A stretch of DNA of 36,950 nt from Chryseobacterium gleum (lineage in GTDB: Bacteria; Bacteroidota; Bacteroidia; Flavobacteriales_D; Crocinitomicaceae). Position 1 is the stretch's first letter. Each line of letters opens with the position of its first letter. Positions 22,501 to 27,788 of this stretch are shown here, piece after piece. The notes beneath the pieces are model-generated. The model saw only the letters and a program-made list of their open reading frames with translations, was not told where the DNA came from and made no database searches. The stretch is taken from the NCBI GenBank assembly GCA_943326315.2, contig CALPSU020000002.1:1-36950 (forward strand), read 5' to 3'. The position numbers were made by a program, and so were the translations under genes.

Positions 22501-22967
22501 CCTGTATTTGGATTATCGATAATTAAACTATTAACCGCTCCATTACCATTTAATCGACCATCAATAGTAACATTATCAGCTCCTTTTAACTCAACTAAAG
22601 CATCATTCAAATTTAAAGAAATTGTCCTTGTTCCTCCTGTTGGATAAATCGAAACTGAAGTATAGTTTGCAGCACCTGTTCCACTTGAATTTAAAGTTGC
22701 AGAAGCAGTCTCGGTAGAGTTAGCATTGATTTGTAAAACAACAGCACCGGTCAAAGTACCATTGTTAATTGCAGTAAAAGCTGCTTTCAAAGTGGTATAA
22801 GTTTGGCCTGTACCAACTGTAGATTGAGAATAGATATTCCCAAAAGAAAATATACAAAGCAAAACCAAAAAAAATGGCTTTAATAGCAAAGTTAATTTCA
22901 TCGAATAGATTGATTTTATGAAAGTGGAAAGAATTAAATCGGATGGACTATAGTATGTTTTTTTCAT
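10209..22967 (-). CDS. Giant secreted repeat protein 2 (4252 aa): signal peptide, beta-helix-like N-terminal region, P-domain-like module, 23 Ig/He_PIG-like repeats, PKD domain, T9SS type B sorting domain
   Basis: Single 12.76 kb ORF. Signal peptide best seen from Met23 (MKLTLLLKPFFLVLLCIFSFGNIYSQ), so the start may be internal. Repeats NTITLTSAxGTDxQTxCINTxITxITYSTTGATGATFSGLPAGVxGSWSxNxVTISGTPxVSGxxPYTxTLTGGCGxI. C-terminus YFVPNSFTPDGIGSNEIFQPIF...YSFLIFNRWGDVIFETNDLNEGWNG. Confidence 0.93.
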   Translation of the reverse strand: MKKTYYSPSDLILSTFIKSIYSMKLTLLLKPFFLVLLCIFSFGNIYSQSTVGTGQTYTTLKAAFTAINNGTLTGAVVLQINANSTETASATLNSSGTGAANYTSVSIYPTGGTRTISLNLNDALVELKGADNVTIDGRLNGNGAVNSLIIDNPNTGQWANALTLSTGATNNIIQYTTFKGSSYTSAVFPASPTLGQVINIGDFASGINSGNIIRYNDITKSSGGTPGYGLYSSSSAITNNSGTTLSGNHFYDLGRDSWVRLYGSGGATNGNWVITGNSFYQTSSISISTDYYNDIVFLELGLSSDGANVNGNYFGGTAASAGGTKFTLSLSSSTATSQGLSCIESTSDGLITIEQNVFSNFQIDAHVSSPFTCISAKGSARYIIGSVGKGNVFGSQTVASDISITGALAGQSPNTKLIYYYSTSTTSSIAYNKFAGINMTHTLASGTNSPEFMAIHIYNVGAAAINNNTFGTLAANIKLQGTALGIHYKVINWETDYDAIINDNVFQNFDIKTITSGGTTSQWLVYVNGYGSHQIYNNTFGNATDIDNMSFNTFDYASAIGAMSGGSVSATNYSIHNNSIQNFTQLGTDTYSSLLLIEIGDYSDFSSTSVISVYSNTLTNCKTAGTLSYGAGSFTGIGVKTGSTMSGVPNIHDNEIYAITASGNGLLNGIHYEREGGVLIQNNNIHNLTLSSSGTAGGIRPIHIDEGTSPSATADIQILSNTINTITSNSTNTSTISGAFAGVFFDPGSSLTSVAKITGNTINTVTIQNAGLAYGIMIASGSVTASGNTIQNFSGVSSASGGSILAFSLKSIGLGFGAANVIKITGNTIQNITTASTNTSQGAFSGFYSNPSITFSTPVLFSENSIQDISLSGAGVCSGAYLTGNGNATIQKNLIQRMSVVSSSSSAWLVGILISSTNQANVYNNIVLLDNGINSPTFRGIMDNSNSTKAVNIYHNTVKLFGTATTGTNNSNAFAFLGSTGTPNVRNNVFQNNRTNSGGTASHIAVRYSGAPSGTFDYNWMEASGSSGAVLSNWNAVNKTTLAAFQGASSQAANCKTGTITIDATGHVTNYNKNNVQSTGDNLQATVPDDYSTLLIRPTCPWMGAFEGIPYIPVFTVTITPVTPICSGQTATFNVSVIDDLSAALPCYLIYTIDGGAEQTTLTDALGLLAITKANATSNVVLVVNAIKIGACRYDLSPVQSSTVIVNSSTSIALTSAVGTNAQTVCLTSPITNITYATIGATGATFSGLPTGVIGNWAANVITISGTPTSTLPVIYKYTVTLSGGCTALTALGTINVMPQTTSNIASVTPFCLGGNVTLSASVNAPVTINSAFLNTSTTAIPDNLVGAGWNGSTGTYATSNLTVSGLQTGWSLSSLVLNVSHPNDQDLIAYLFNPCNQSIQLLNANGSTGDNFVNTTYTSTASTLMSAGSAPFTGNFIPSGTASAFATFMTNSQACASANGTWSIRIGDSFTGNTGTIDSWTLNFNNPIATTYTWSPTADMTAGSSTLTPTLTPVAAGTTSYTFTTTNAFSCSNTSTVNVQTLPLPTVPAITGTTNVCMGATTTLANATTGGVWSSASTGVATINALTGVVTPVSAGTSLISYAVTSGGCTKTVTTTVTVYSLPIVGAITGTLSVCPASSTTLGNSTSGGVWNSASTGIASVNSSSGVVLGITNGTSLINYVVTVLGCSTTVSATVTVLPINSVSLTSAAGTDLQTICVNTPITTITYSTIGATGASVSGLPLGFTSGWNANVFTITGTPTVAGSYPYIVTLTGGCGTITTGGTINVTALNTIVLTSAGGTNNQTKCINTSITDIAYSTTGVLGATDSGLPSGVSGSWSGNVYTITGSPSVSVGSPYTYIVTLTGGCGNITATGTITVTPNNTFSLTSAAGTDNQTKCINTLITPITYSTTGAIGGSDSGLPAGVTGSWSSSVYTISGSPSVSGSFPYTITLTGGCGTVTINGTINVTPLNTITLTSLLGTDNQTKCINTPITNITYSTTGVLGATDSGLPLGVTGSWLGNIYTISGSPSVSVASPYSYTITLTGGCGNISTIGSIAVTPDNTINLSSALGTDTQTKCINTLITPITYSTTGAIGGSDSGLPAGVSGSWSGNVYTITGTPTVSGSFPYTITLTGGCGTITKTGTITVTPDKTITLTSAIGTDIQTVCVNNILTNITYSTTGATSATFGGLPSGVTGTWLADAITISGTPVVAGNYPYTITLNGGCGSLSVTGSGTIITGNTIALSSLAGTDSQTPCINTAITPITYSTTGATGANFTNIPAGLSAIWALNVITISGTPTVAGAYTYTVDLTGGCGVVSKSGTMGVILDNTITQSSLVGTEVQTKCINSAITPITYVTSGAIGATFSGLPAGVNGTWSSNIVTISGTPNVSGHFAYTVTLTGGCGNISTSGTIDVTLDNTITLTSGVSSNNPTICLASALTDITFTTTGAVTSVTISGLPAGVTYSYVGNLVTITGTPTGSGSFPYSVSMIGGCGSNTASGIITVTPTSILNFTSAFGTNAQTKCINTSITNITYTVSGATGVTDSGLPAGVTGNLSGGIYTISGTSLVSGTFNYTLTLTGGCGVVNASGSIIVTPLNTITLSSIVGSDNQAICVTDAISPITYNISGAVTSANVTGLPTGITSSLSGNTLTVSGTTSLLDGGTYTIVLIGGCSIPSVNGTITINAVPTLTITSPAAACQPAMVDLTNASVTLGSSSGSILSYWEDATCNLTPIADETAVPLSGTYYIKSTIGTCFVIEPVTVAVNDCSCPVSLAVTNPLAVCAPATVNLTSAFNQTGAETGVISYWNEIGCTTPVIGETAITTSGIYFIKTVSVTACSDVKPVTVVIKPINTITAPLVAGTNNQNLCINNPITTISYTTAHATGATFTGLPTGVTGSFGFNTVTISGTPSVAGNYSYTVTLTGGCGNIQAFGTIDVTPNNTISLSSLVGTDNTQTICVNSPLTAITYATTGATSLTATGLPLGISASLSGNVVTISGSTAIIGTHNYSLAFTGGCGTITATGTFNVKANNTIVLSSAIGTDAQTVYINTPIVNISYLTSGATGFTVSNLASGIGYVFDLPTNTLTISGTPTVAGLKMYTITMSGGCGAGVITGTIDVLPTNTFILSSITGTDSQITCVSNPITNITYTTSGYTAASFSGLPVGVTGNFTSNTITISGTPIFSGPTSYTISLTGGSGPATINGTIGVSTLNTIALTSGIGSDNPSVCINNSITDITFSTTGASGVTFSSLPSGLNSTWIGNVARIYGIPSVSGSTAYTVTLTGGCGNISAGGTINVSPDNTIVLTSLPATAAQTLCIGTPITNITYTTTGATDRVVTGLPQGLTVSALVGNSFTISGTPTQSGPFSYIISLSGGCGNPTLGGTINVTALNTIALTSALGSDNQSICVTNPAIDVTYSTTGATNAVFFGVPLGMTQNFNVVTGVITISGTPANSGLNTYSIALQGGCGLVTTGGRIDIVTVNALNITSLGGTDNQTVCMNVPISNITYSTSGATGASFSGLPAGVNGNWSNNIVTISGTPSVSSLLPYNYTVTTIGGCGSASLSGMITSTPLNTITLTSALSSNRPTPCINTSISNITYNTSGATGATFFGLPAGVIGSWSGGVVTISGAPTVSVNQNYTITLTGGCGSISELGSFNVIPNNTITLSSNVGTDAQAVCPNTQITPIVYTTTGVSAATITVLPAGLSGSWSNDTYTITGMTNSVGIFPYTVTLTGGCGIITKSGSITVNAKNTITLTSAVGSNAQTPCLSSTISNIFYNTTGATGAIFSGLPSGITGNWNANLITISGAPSIQNNFSYTISLTGGLCATLPVSGTINVNPLPVIAISTYSAEVCEGQQITLNATSNSGVPSWSNGIVNNLPFTALNPGLNSFSVSVTNSTTGCQNSSTANLNIKPKPSKPLVTSFVSYCKGENASTLGYVPVPSGGAGLTPIWYASNSNVPLGSAPSQNTTTPIFTYYSVAQKDILTGCISDTARINVLVKPSVTPMFSPEDLSVCQGKENPVMPLSTINSPIVNGTWTPVSTANPGLISTTFTPINEAGSCVVDTTITVPIHPKPVAAFIATPQEFSNISPITSFPNSSIGAEFYIWDFGDGSTDYLSINPTHIYPSDSYGKHEVILIAISDFGCKDTAIRYVFEKEELLYFVPNSFTPDGIGSNEIFQPIFGSGVSPKEYSFLIFNRWGDVIFETNDLNEGWNGKLNSSGEQAFSGSYVWKIKFLTKEDESQIIKTGNVNLLR
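11462..14420 (-). repeat. Second block of 11 tandem units of about 89 aa in giant protein 2 (units 12-22 in my numbering)
   Basis: Hand count from NTITAPLVAGTNNQNLCINNP... to ...NTITLTSAVGSNAQTPCLSS...TINVNPL. Confidence 0.88.
14430..14915 (-). repeat. Two divergent modules interrupting the repeat array of giant protein 2
   Basis: PTLTITSPAAACQPAMVDLTNASVTLGSSSG...SGTYYIKSTIG and SLAVTNPLAVCAPATVNLTSAFNQTGAETG...SGIYFIKTVSV. Homologous to a single module in giant protein 1 (NIINPPAVCTPDVIDLTDPRWTNGSSGG...SGIYFIESSSA). Confidence 0.8.
14915..17868 (-). repeat. First block of 11 tandem units of about 89 aa in giant protein 2 (units 1-11); one more related unit lies upstream of the P-domain near 19070-19350
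   Basis: Hand count from NSVSLTSAAGTDLQTICVNTP... to ...NTITLSSIVGSDNQAICVTD...TITINAV. GLPxGV...TISGTPxVxG resembles the He_PIG Ig-like pattern. Confidence 0.88.
18510..18990 (-). other. Proprotein convertase P-domain-like module within giant protein 2
   Basis: IPDNLVGAGWNGSTG...SLVLNVSHPNDQDLIAYLFNPCNQSIQLLNANGSTGDNFVNTTY...GTWSIRIGDSFTGNTGTIDSWTLNF. Confidence 0.65.
19690..22790 (-). other. Beta-helix-like N-terminal region of giant protein 2 (about 1000 aa)
   Basis: Many N/S/T/G-rich segments of the type GNNIIRYNDITKSSG, ISIYSNTLTNC, IQNNNIHNLT, KITGNTIQNI, VRNNVFQNN, typical of parallel beta-helix repeats. Confidence 0.7.
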
Positions 22968-23333
22968 TATATTATTTTCTAAAAAATTCAGTTCAATTGT
23001 TCAACTTAAAATAAATAGAAATAGTATCTACTTATTTTATTTTAGAAATAAAGAAAAAATAAAATTTTAATTTGAAGCTTTTGGAGAGAAATTGGTTATT
23101 TAAAACCTGCTTAATAATAAAATTTTATTACTTACTAGCTTGAATTTATAAACTTGCTATTTATTCAAATTTTGATAACAGTACAAATTAAGATAAATTG
23201 AATTGAACTAACAAGTATACTCTAAAGCATATAAATATTGATTCATGAATCTAGTCATTTGGGGTGAACGGTTGCTTTTAAAATGAACTATTCCAATTGA
23301 TAAATAATATATAAATTGAATATTTATACAAAA

Positions 23334-24236
23334 TTATCTCTCTAGCCAAGTAATGTCTTTTGTTAATAAATCTAAAGTCATTTTTTCTCTACTTCCATCT
23401 TCCAATTTCAAATTATATTCCCAACTTGCATTTGCTGGTAAACTCATTAAAATAGACTCTGTCCTTCCTCCTGAAAGTAATCCAAACTTAGTTCCTCTAT
23501 CGTTAACTAAGTTAAATTCAACATATCTACCTCTTCTCAAGTTTCTCCATTCAATTTCTTGATCTGAGAAAGTTTTATTTCTTCCTAACTCAGCTTGTTG
23601 ATTATAAAGTATCGTAAAGTTATCGCCTAACTCTAAAGCAAAATCTAATAACTTTTCTTTCGAGATACCAGACTCTGCTGTTTGATGATCATAAAATATT
23701 CCACCTACTCCTCTAGTTTCATTTCTATGAGGAATAAAAAAGTAATCGTCAGCCCAATTTTTAAACTTATTATAAAATTCTGGATGGTATTTATCACATA
23801 TAGATTTTAATCCTTGATGAAATAATTTTGCTTGTTCTGGAACAATATAATGAGGAGTTAAATCTATTCCACCTCCAAACCAAAAAGTTCCATCATTTAG
23901 TTCAAAATACCTTACATTCATATGGATTATTGGAACATGAGGATTATTAGGATGTAAAACAATTGAGACACCTGTAGCGAAGAATTCATCCCCCTCTAAA
24001 CCCAATTGTTTTTTCATTACATCCGAAACAGGTCCATAAACAGCTGAAAAAGCAACTCCTCCTTTTTCAATTAAATTCCCTTTTCGAATAATTTTTGTTA
24101 ATCCACCACCTCCTTCTTCGCGAACCCAATCGTCTTCTATGAATTTAGAAACTCCATCAATCTCTTCTAATCGCTTACAAATACGAGATTGAAGAGCTTT
24201 CATCTCATCGGCTATTAACTCTTTATTCATTCGCAT
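23334..24236 (-). CDS. hemF: Oxygen-dependent coproporphyrinogen III oxidase
   Basis: Motifs FGGGIDLTPHYIV, WADDYFFIPHRNETRGVGGIFYDH, EWRNLRRGRYVEFNLVNDRGTKFGL. Start overlaps the upstream gene's stop by 14 bp. Confidence 0.95.
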   Translation of the reverse strand: MRMNKELIADEMKALQSRICKRLEEIDGVSKFIEDDWVREEGGGGLTKIIRKGNLIEKGGVAFSAVYGPVSDVMKKQLGLEGDEFFATGVSIVLHPNNPHVPIIHMNVRYFELNDGTFWFGGGIDLTPHYIVPEQAKLFHQGLKSICDKYHPEFYNKFKNWADDYFFIPHRNETRGVGGIFYDHQTAESGISKEKLLDFALELGDNFTILYNQQAELGRNKTFSDQEIEWRNLRRGRYVEFNLVNDRGTKFGLLSGGRTESILMSLPANASWEYNLKLEDGSREKMTLDLLTKDITWLER

Positions 24237-25977
24237 CAGCTACTTTAACAATTTCAAAATCTTGTTGTTGGAGAATGAATACATTGCTGTTTTCAAAACC
24301 ATTCCCCTTTCCTTTTTGAGTCATATTAAAATTACTCATCACTCCAAATGAAGGTTCTTTATTCAGTAAATACTTCATCCCAAAATAAAGCATAACATCA
24401 TAACCTTGAACTGACATTTTAGTCATATCAGCATTATATGTTTTTCTAAATGTTTTATTTAATGATTTAGTATTTTCATATGTATAGTTAAAATCATTAG
24501 GTGCCGAAAAATGAAACTTATATTTATTTTTATAGGCGCCATTAATGTCTTCAAAATTCTGCCATTCTTTTGTTCCAAACACCGTAAAGTCACCTGCTAC
24601 ATTTGAACTCGATGAGATTAATGCATTCATGAATTTTTTTGATGTAGCCTCGTCTGTAGATGGTATAATTAAGATAATGTCACCACCTTTTTTAATATAT
24701 GTTTTAAAATCTAATAATGTCGTTTCTATCAATTTTGGTCGTGTTCCGTTGAAAGGTAATGTTAAAAAAGATTCTCTAAAACGTTCATATAATAAAATAT
24801 CCTTTTCACTCAAAGGCTTAACCAAAATTATTTGTTCCTTTGAATTTCTTTTTAATAAATATTTTGCAGCTCCTTCAATTAAAGTAATATCAGAAGGTAT
24901 TGCTGCATATACAAATGGATTCTCTTTTAAAATCTCTGTATTAGAAGAAACTGGGCAAACAAAACGAATATTCTTTTCTCGACACCAATTTGCAACAATT
25001 TTCATTTTGTCTGGGAATAAAGGACCAATAATCATATCCATTGACAACAGCTCTGGTTTCTTTAATATCCCACTTATAGTGTTAGTATCATTCTGAGAAT
25101 CAAAAATATAAAACTTTGCATTTAACCCAATCTTTTGAAGTGAGTCAATTGCCAATTTAGCTCCCATATAAAATTCGGTGGCTAAACTTGAAACATGCTC
25201 AGAATGACCTGCTCCTTTGTCTAAGAAAAATGGTAAAAGTAAAGCTATTGAATATTCCTCTTTTGCCTTAAAATATAGTAGCGTAGAATCAATCTTTTTA
25301 AGTTCGATTAGTTTAACTTCTCTTATTTCATTTTTTTGAATTTTCTCATTTTTAACTGGAATTTTTATTACATCTCCTGGTCGAATTTTATTATTTTTTA
25401 ATCCACTAACAGCTTGAATATCTTCGACAGGAACCATAAAACGTTTTGAAATACTATACATTGTTTCGTGAGACAGAACAACATGGTCAATAATAGTATC
25501 TGAAAAAACAATTCTAGTAGATTTTACCTCATTTGATGCAATGCTTCCAGTAGGTAAAATTAATACCATGCCTATTTTCATACTCTTCTCAACCTCTGGA
25601 TTCAATTCCTTTAGTTGATCAATTGTAATATTATATTTTTTAGATATTCCATACAATGTTTCCTGTGCTTGAACTGTATGTGTTGTAGAATTAGAAGGTT
25701 TAATATTTGAAGCCGCTTCAGGATTCTTCAAGCGAACATGGAAAGGTATTATAATTTTCTGACCATCTTTAATGCCATTTTCTACTCCAGGATTTGCTAA
25801 AACTATCTCATCTACAGGAGTATTATATAAGACATGGATTCCCCACAAAGAATTTCCAGATTGAACAATATGCACAAAATATTTTTTCCCTTCAATCTCT
25901 TCAGTTATGGCGTCTTTTGGTTGAGCAAAAGAGTTCATACAAAAGAAAAGAAAGTATACAAATGTCCAGTTTTTCAT
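24223..25977 (-). CDS. LysM-repeat protein fused to a periplasmic substrate-binding (type 1 PBP-like) domain
   Basis: N-terminal signal, then three LysM-like units (HIVQSGNSLWGI..., HTVQAQETLYGI..., HVVLSHETMYSI...), then a PBP-like region (SIALLLPFFLDKG...FYMGAKLAIDSL...MDMIIGPLFPDKMKIV). Confidence 0.85.
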   Translation of the reverse strand: MKNWTFVYFLFFCMNSFAQPKDAITEEIEGKKYFVHIVQSGNSLWGIHVLYNTPVDEIVLANPGVENGIKDGQKIIIPFHVRLKNPEAASNIKPSNSTTHTVQAQETLYGISKKYNITIDQLKELNPEVEKSMKIGMVLILPTGSIASNEVKSTRIVFSDTIIDHVVLSHETMYSISKRFMVPVEDIQAVSGLKNNKIRPGDVIKIPVKNEKIQKNEIREVKLIELKKIDSTLLYFKAKEEYSIALLLPFFLDKGAGHSEHVSSLATEFYMGAKLAIDSLQKIGLNAKFYIFDSQNDTNTISGILKKPELLSMDMIIGPLFPDKMKIVANWCREKNIRFVCPVSSNTEILKENPFVYAAIPSDITLIEGAAKYLLKRNSKEQIILVKPLSEKDILLYERFRESFLTLPFNGTRPKLIETTLLDFKTYIKKGGDIILIIPSTDEATSKKFMNALISSSSNVAGDFTVFGTKEWQNFEDINGAYKNKYKFHFSAPNDFNYTYENTKSLNKTFRKTYNADMTKMSVQGYDVMLYFGMKYLLNKEPSFGVMSNFNMTQKGKGNGFENSNVFILQQQDFEIVKVADANE

Positions 25978-26026
25978 TTTTGAAGTTTTAGAATTTTGAA
26001 TAATTTATCATCGAACCCTATCTTAG

Positions 26027-26046
26027 GGACAGGGCATTCCCTGTCC
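26027..26046. repeat. REP-like GC-rich palindrome downstream of guaA
   Basis: GGACAGGG-CATT-CCCTGTCC: perfect 8-bp stem, 4-nt loop, in otherwise AT-rich intergenic DNA. Confidence 0.6.
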
Positions 26047-26060
26047 ATACGAAAAATAAA

Positions 26061-27593
26061 TCATTCCCACTCAATCGTTGCTGGTGGTTTTGAACTAATA
26101 TCGTAAGTAACTCTGTTAATTCCTTTTACCTGATTTATTATTTTATTTGAAATTTTAGCTAAAAACTCATACGGTAAATGACACCAATCCGCTGTCATTC
26201 CATCCGTTGAACTTACAGCACGAAGAGCAACTGCATTTTCATACGTTCTCTCATCTCCCATTACCCCAACTGATTGAACAGGTAAGAAAATAGCTCCAGC
26301 TTGCCAAACATCGTCATAAAGGCCATCTTCTTTTAAACCTGAAATAAAAATATAATCTACTTCTTGTAAAATTCTAACTTTTTCAGCCGTTACTTCTCCT
26401 AAAATACGAATTCCAAGACCTGGGCCAGGAAATGGATGTCTTCCTAAAATTGCAGGATCTATACCCATTGATTTCCCTACTCTTCGAACCTCATCTTTAA
26501 ATAATAAACGTAATGGTTCTACTACCTGAAGTTTCATGTAATCCGGTAATCCACCAACGTTGTGATGAGATTTAATTGTTTGTGAAGGACCTCCAGAAAA
26601 AGAAATAGATTCAATAACATCTGGATAAATTGTACCTTGACCTAACCATTTTGCATCCGTAACCAATTTAGATTCTTCATCAAAAACATCAATAAATACT
26701 TTTCCTATTGCCTTTCTTTTTAATTCTGGATCTGTTAATCCTTTCAATTCAGAATAAAATAATTCAGAAGCATCAACTCCTTTCACATTTAATCCCATTC
26801 CTTTATAAGAATCTAAAACAGATTGATATTCATTTTTACGAAGTAGTCCATTATCTACAAAAATACAATGCAAATTATCTCCAATTGCTTTGTGTAATAA
26901 TACCGCTGCCACAGATGAATCTACTCCTCCTGATAAACCTAATATAACTTTATCTGATCCAATTTTTTCTTTTAATGCAGCAACAGTTGAATCTACAAAT
27001 GAATCTGGTGTCCAATTTTGGCTACATTTACAAATATCAACTATATAATTTTTCAATAAAATAGCACCTTCAAGAGAATGATAAACTTCTGGATGAAATT
27101 GAATTCCAAATGTTTGCTCACCTTCGATATGATATCCTGCGATTTCAACATCTTCAGTACTTGCAATGATTTTATAATTAGATGGTATAGTTTTAACAGT
27201 ATCGCCATGTGACATCCAAACCTGAGAACCAATTGACATTCCTTTTGTCAAAACATTCGTTTGATCAACATGTGTCAAATTAGCTCTTCCATATTCTCTT
27301 ATTGTAGAAGGTAAAACTTCCCCACCGAAATTATGAGATAAATATTGAGCTCCAAAGCACAAACCTAACAAAGGAAATTTGCCTTTTATCTCCTCTAAAT
27401 TTGGGCTTGGCGCCTTCTCATCTCTCACTGAAAATGGACTACCTGAAAGAATTACTCCTTTGATAGAATCATTCATTTCTGGACATTTATTCCAAGGAAC
27501 AATTTCACAATAAACATTCAACTCTCTCACACGACGTGCAATCAATTGCGTATACTGTGAGCCAAAATCTAGTATAAGTATCATTTCTTTCAT
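26061..27593 (-). CDS. guaA: GMP synthase (glutamine-hydrolysing)
   Basis: [57 protein letters not shown]-terminal PATIEWE. Confidence 0.97.
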   Translation of the reverse strand: MKEMILILDFGSQYTQLIARRVRELNVYCEIVPWNKCPEMNDSIKGVILSGSPFSVRDEKAPSPNLEEIKGKFPLLGLCFGAQYLSHNFGGEVLPSTIREYGRANLTHVDQTNVLTKGMSIGSQVWMSHGDTVKTIPSNYKIIASTEDVEIAGYHIEGEQTFGIQFHPEVYHSLEGAILLKNYIVDICKCSQNWTPDSFVDSTVAALKEKIGSDKVILGLSGGVDSSVAAVLLHKAIGDNLHCIFVDNGLLRKNEYQSVLDSYKGMGLNVKGVDASELFYSELKGLTDPELKRKAIGKVFIDVFDEESKLVTDAKWLGQGTIYPDVIESISFSGGPSQTIKSHHNVGGLPDYMKLQVVEPLRLLFKDEVRRVGKSMGIDPAILGRHPFPGPGLGIRILGEVTAEKVRILQEVDYIFISGLKEDGLYDDVWQAGAIFLPVQSVGVMGDERTYENAVALRAVSSTDGMTADWCHLPYEFLAKISNKIINQVKGINRVTYDISSKPPATIEWE

Positions 27594-27597
27594 TTTG

Positions 27598-27631
27598 CAA
27601 AGATAGTTTTTTTTAGAATTTTAACTAACAA
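27598..27631 (-). promoter_or_regulatory. Putative promoter of guaA: TTG (27629-27631) - 23 nt - TATCTTTG (27598-27605)
   Basis: TTG/TAnnTTTG pattern on the minus strand with the same 23-nt spacing as the aroB promoter; only 4 nt before the called ATG. Confidence 0.5.
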
Positions 27632-27756
27632 CTAATCACTAAAAGCTATTTACAATTTAAAGCGTCAAAGTGTCAGAAAAAACATATTGGAACAATTTTA
27701 GATGAAAACACGAGAAATAAAACGTAAATAACAATATAAAATTTCAGAAATAACCG

Positions 27757-27764
27757 TATTTTTG
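27757..27764 (+). promoter_or_regulatory. Putative -7 box TATTTTTG for secA
   Basis: Exact TAnnTTTG match; ATG 27789 lies 24 nt downstream. The TTG start called at 27762 falls inside the box. Confidence 0.5.
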
Positions 27765-27788
27765 ACTTCTAAAATCAATAAAAACAGT

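Noticed and set aside
10209-22967. Polyketide/NRPS-like or phage tail-fibre giant gene
   Set aside because: No enzymatic or phage structural motifs; signal peptide, Ig-like repeats and T9SS type B C-terminus indicate a secreted surface protein.
22968-23333. Possible small RNA or hidden ORF in the 366-bp spacer between hemF and giant protein 2
   Set aside because: Very AT-rich, no clear TAnnTTTG box, hairpin-plus-T-run or ORF that I could support.
24545-25096. 183-aa plus-strand ORF antisense to the LysM/PBP gene, and other antisense ORFs at 616-816, 895-1140, 1945-2196, 23353-23562, 25794-25991, 26708-26947 and 30530-30760
   Set aside because: All lie opposite confidently identified genes and show no domain signal of their own.
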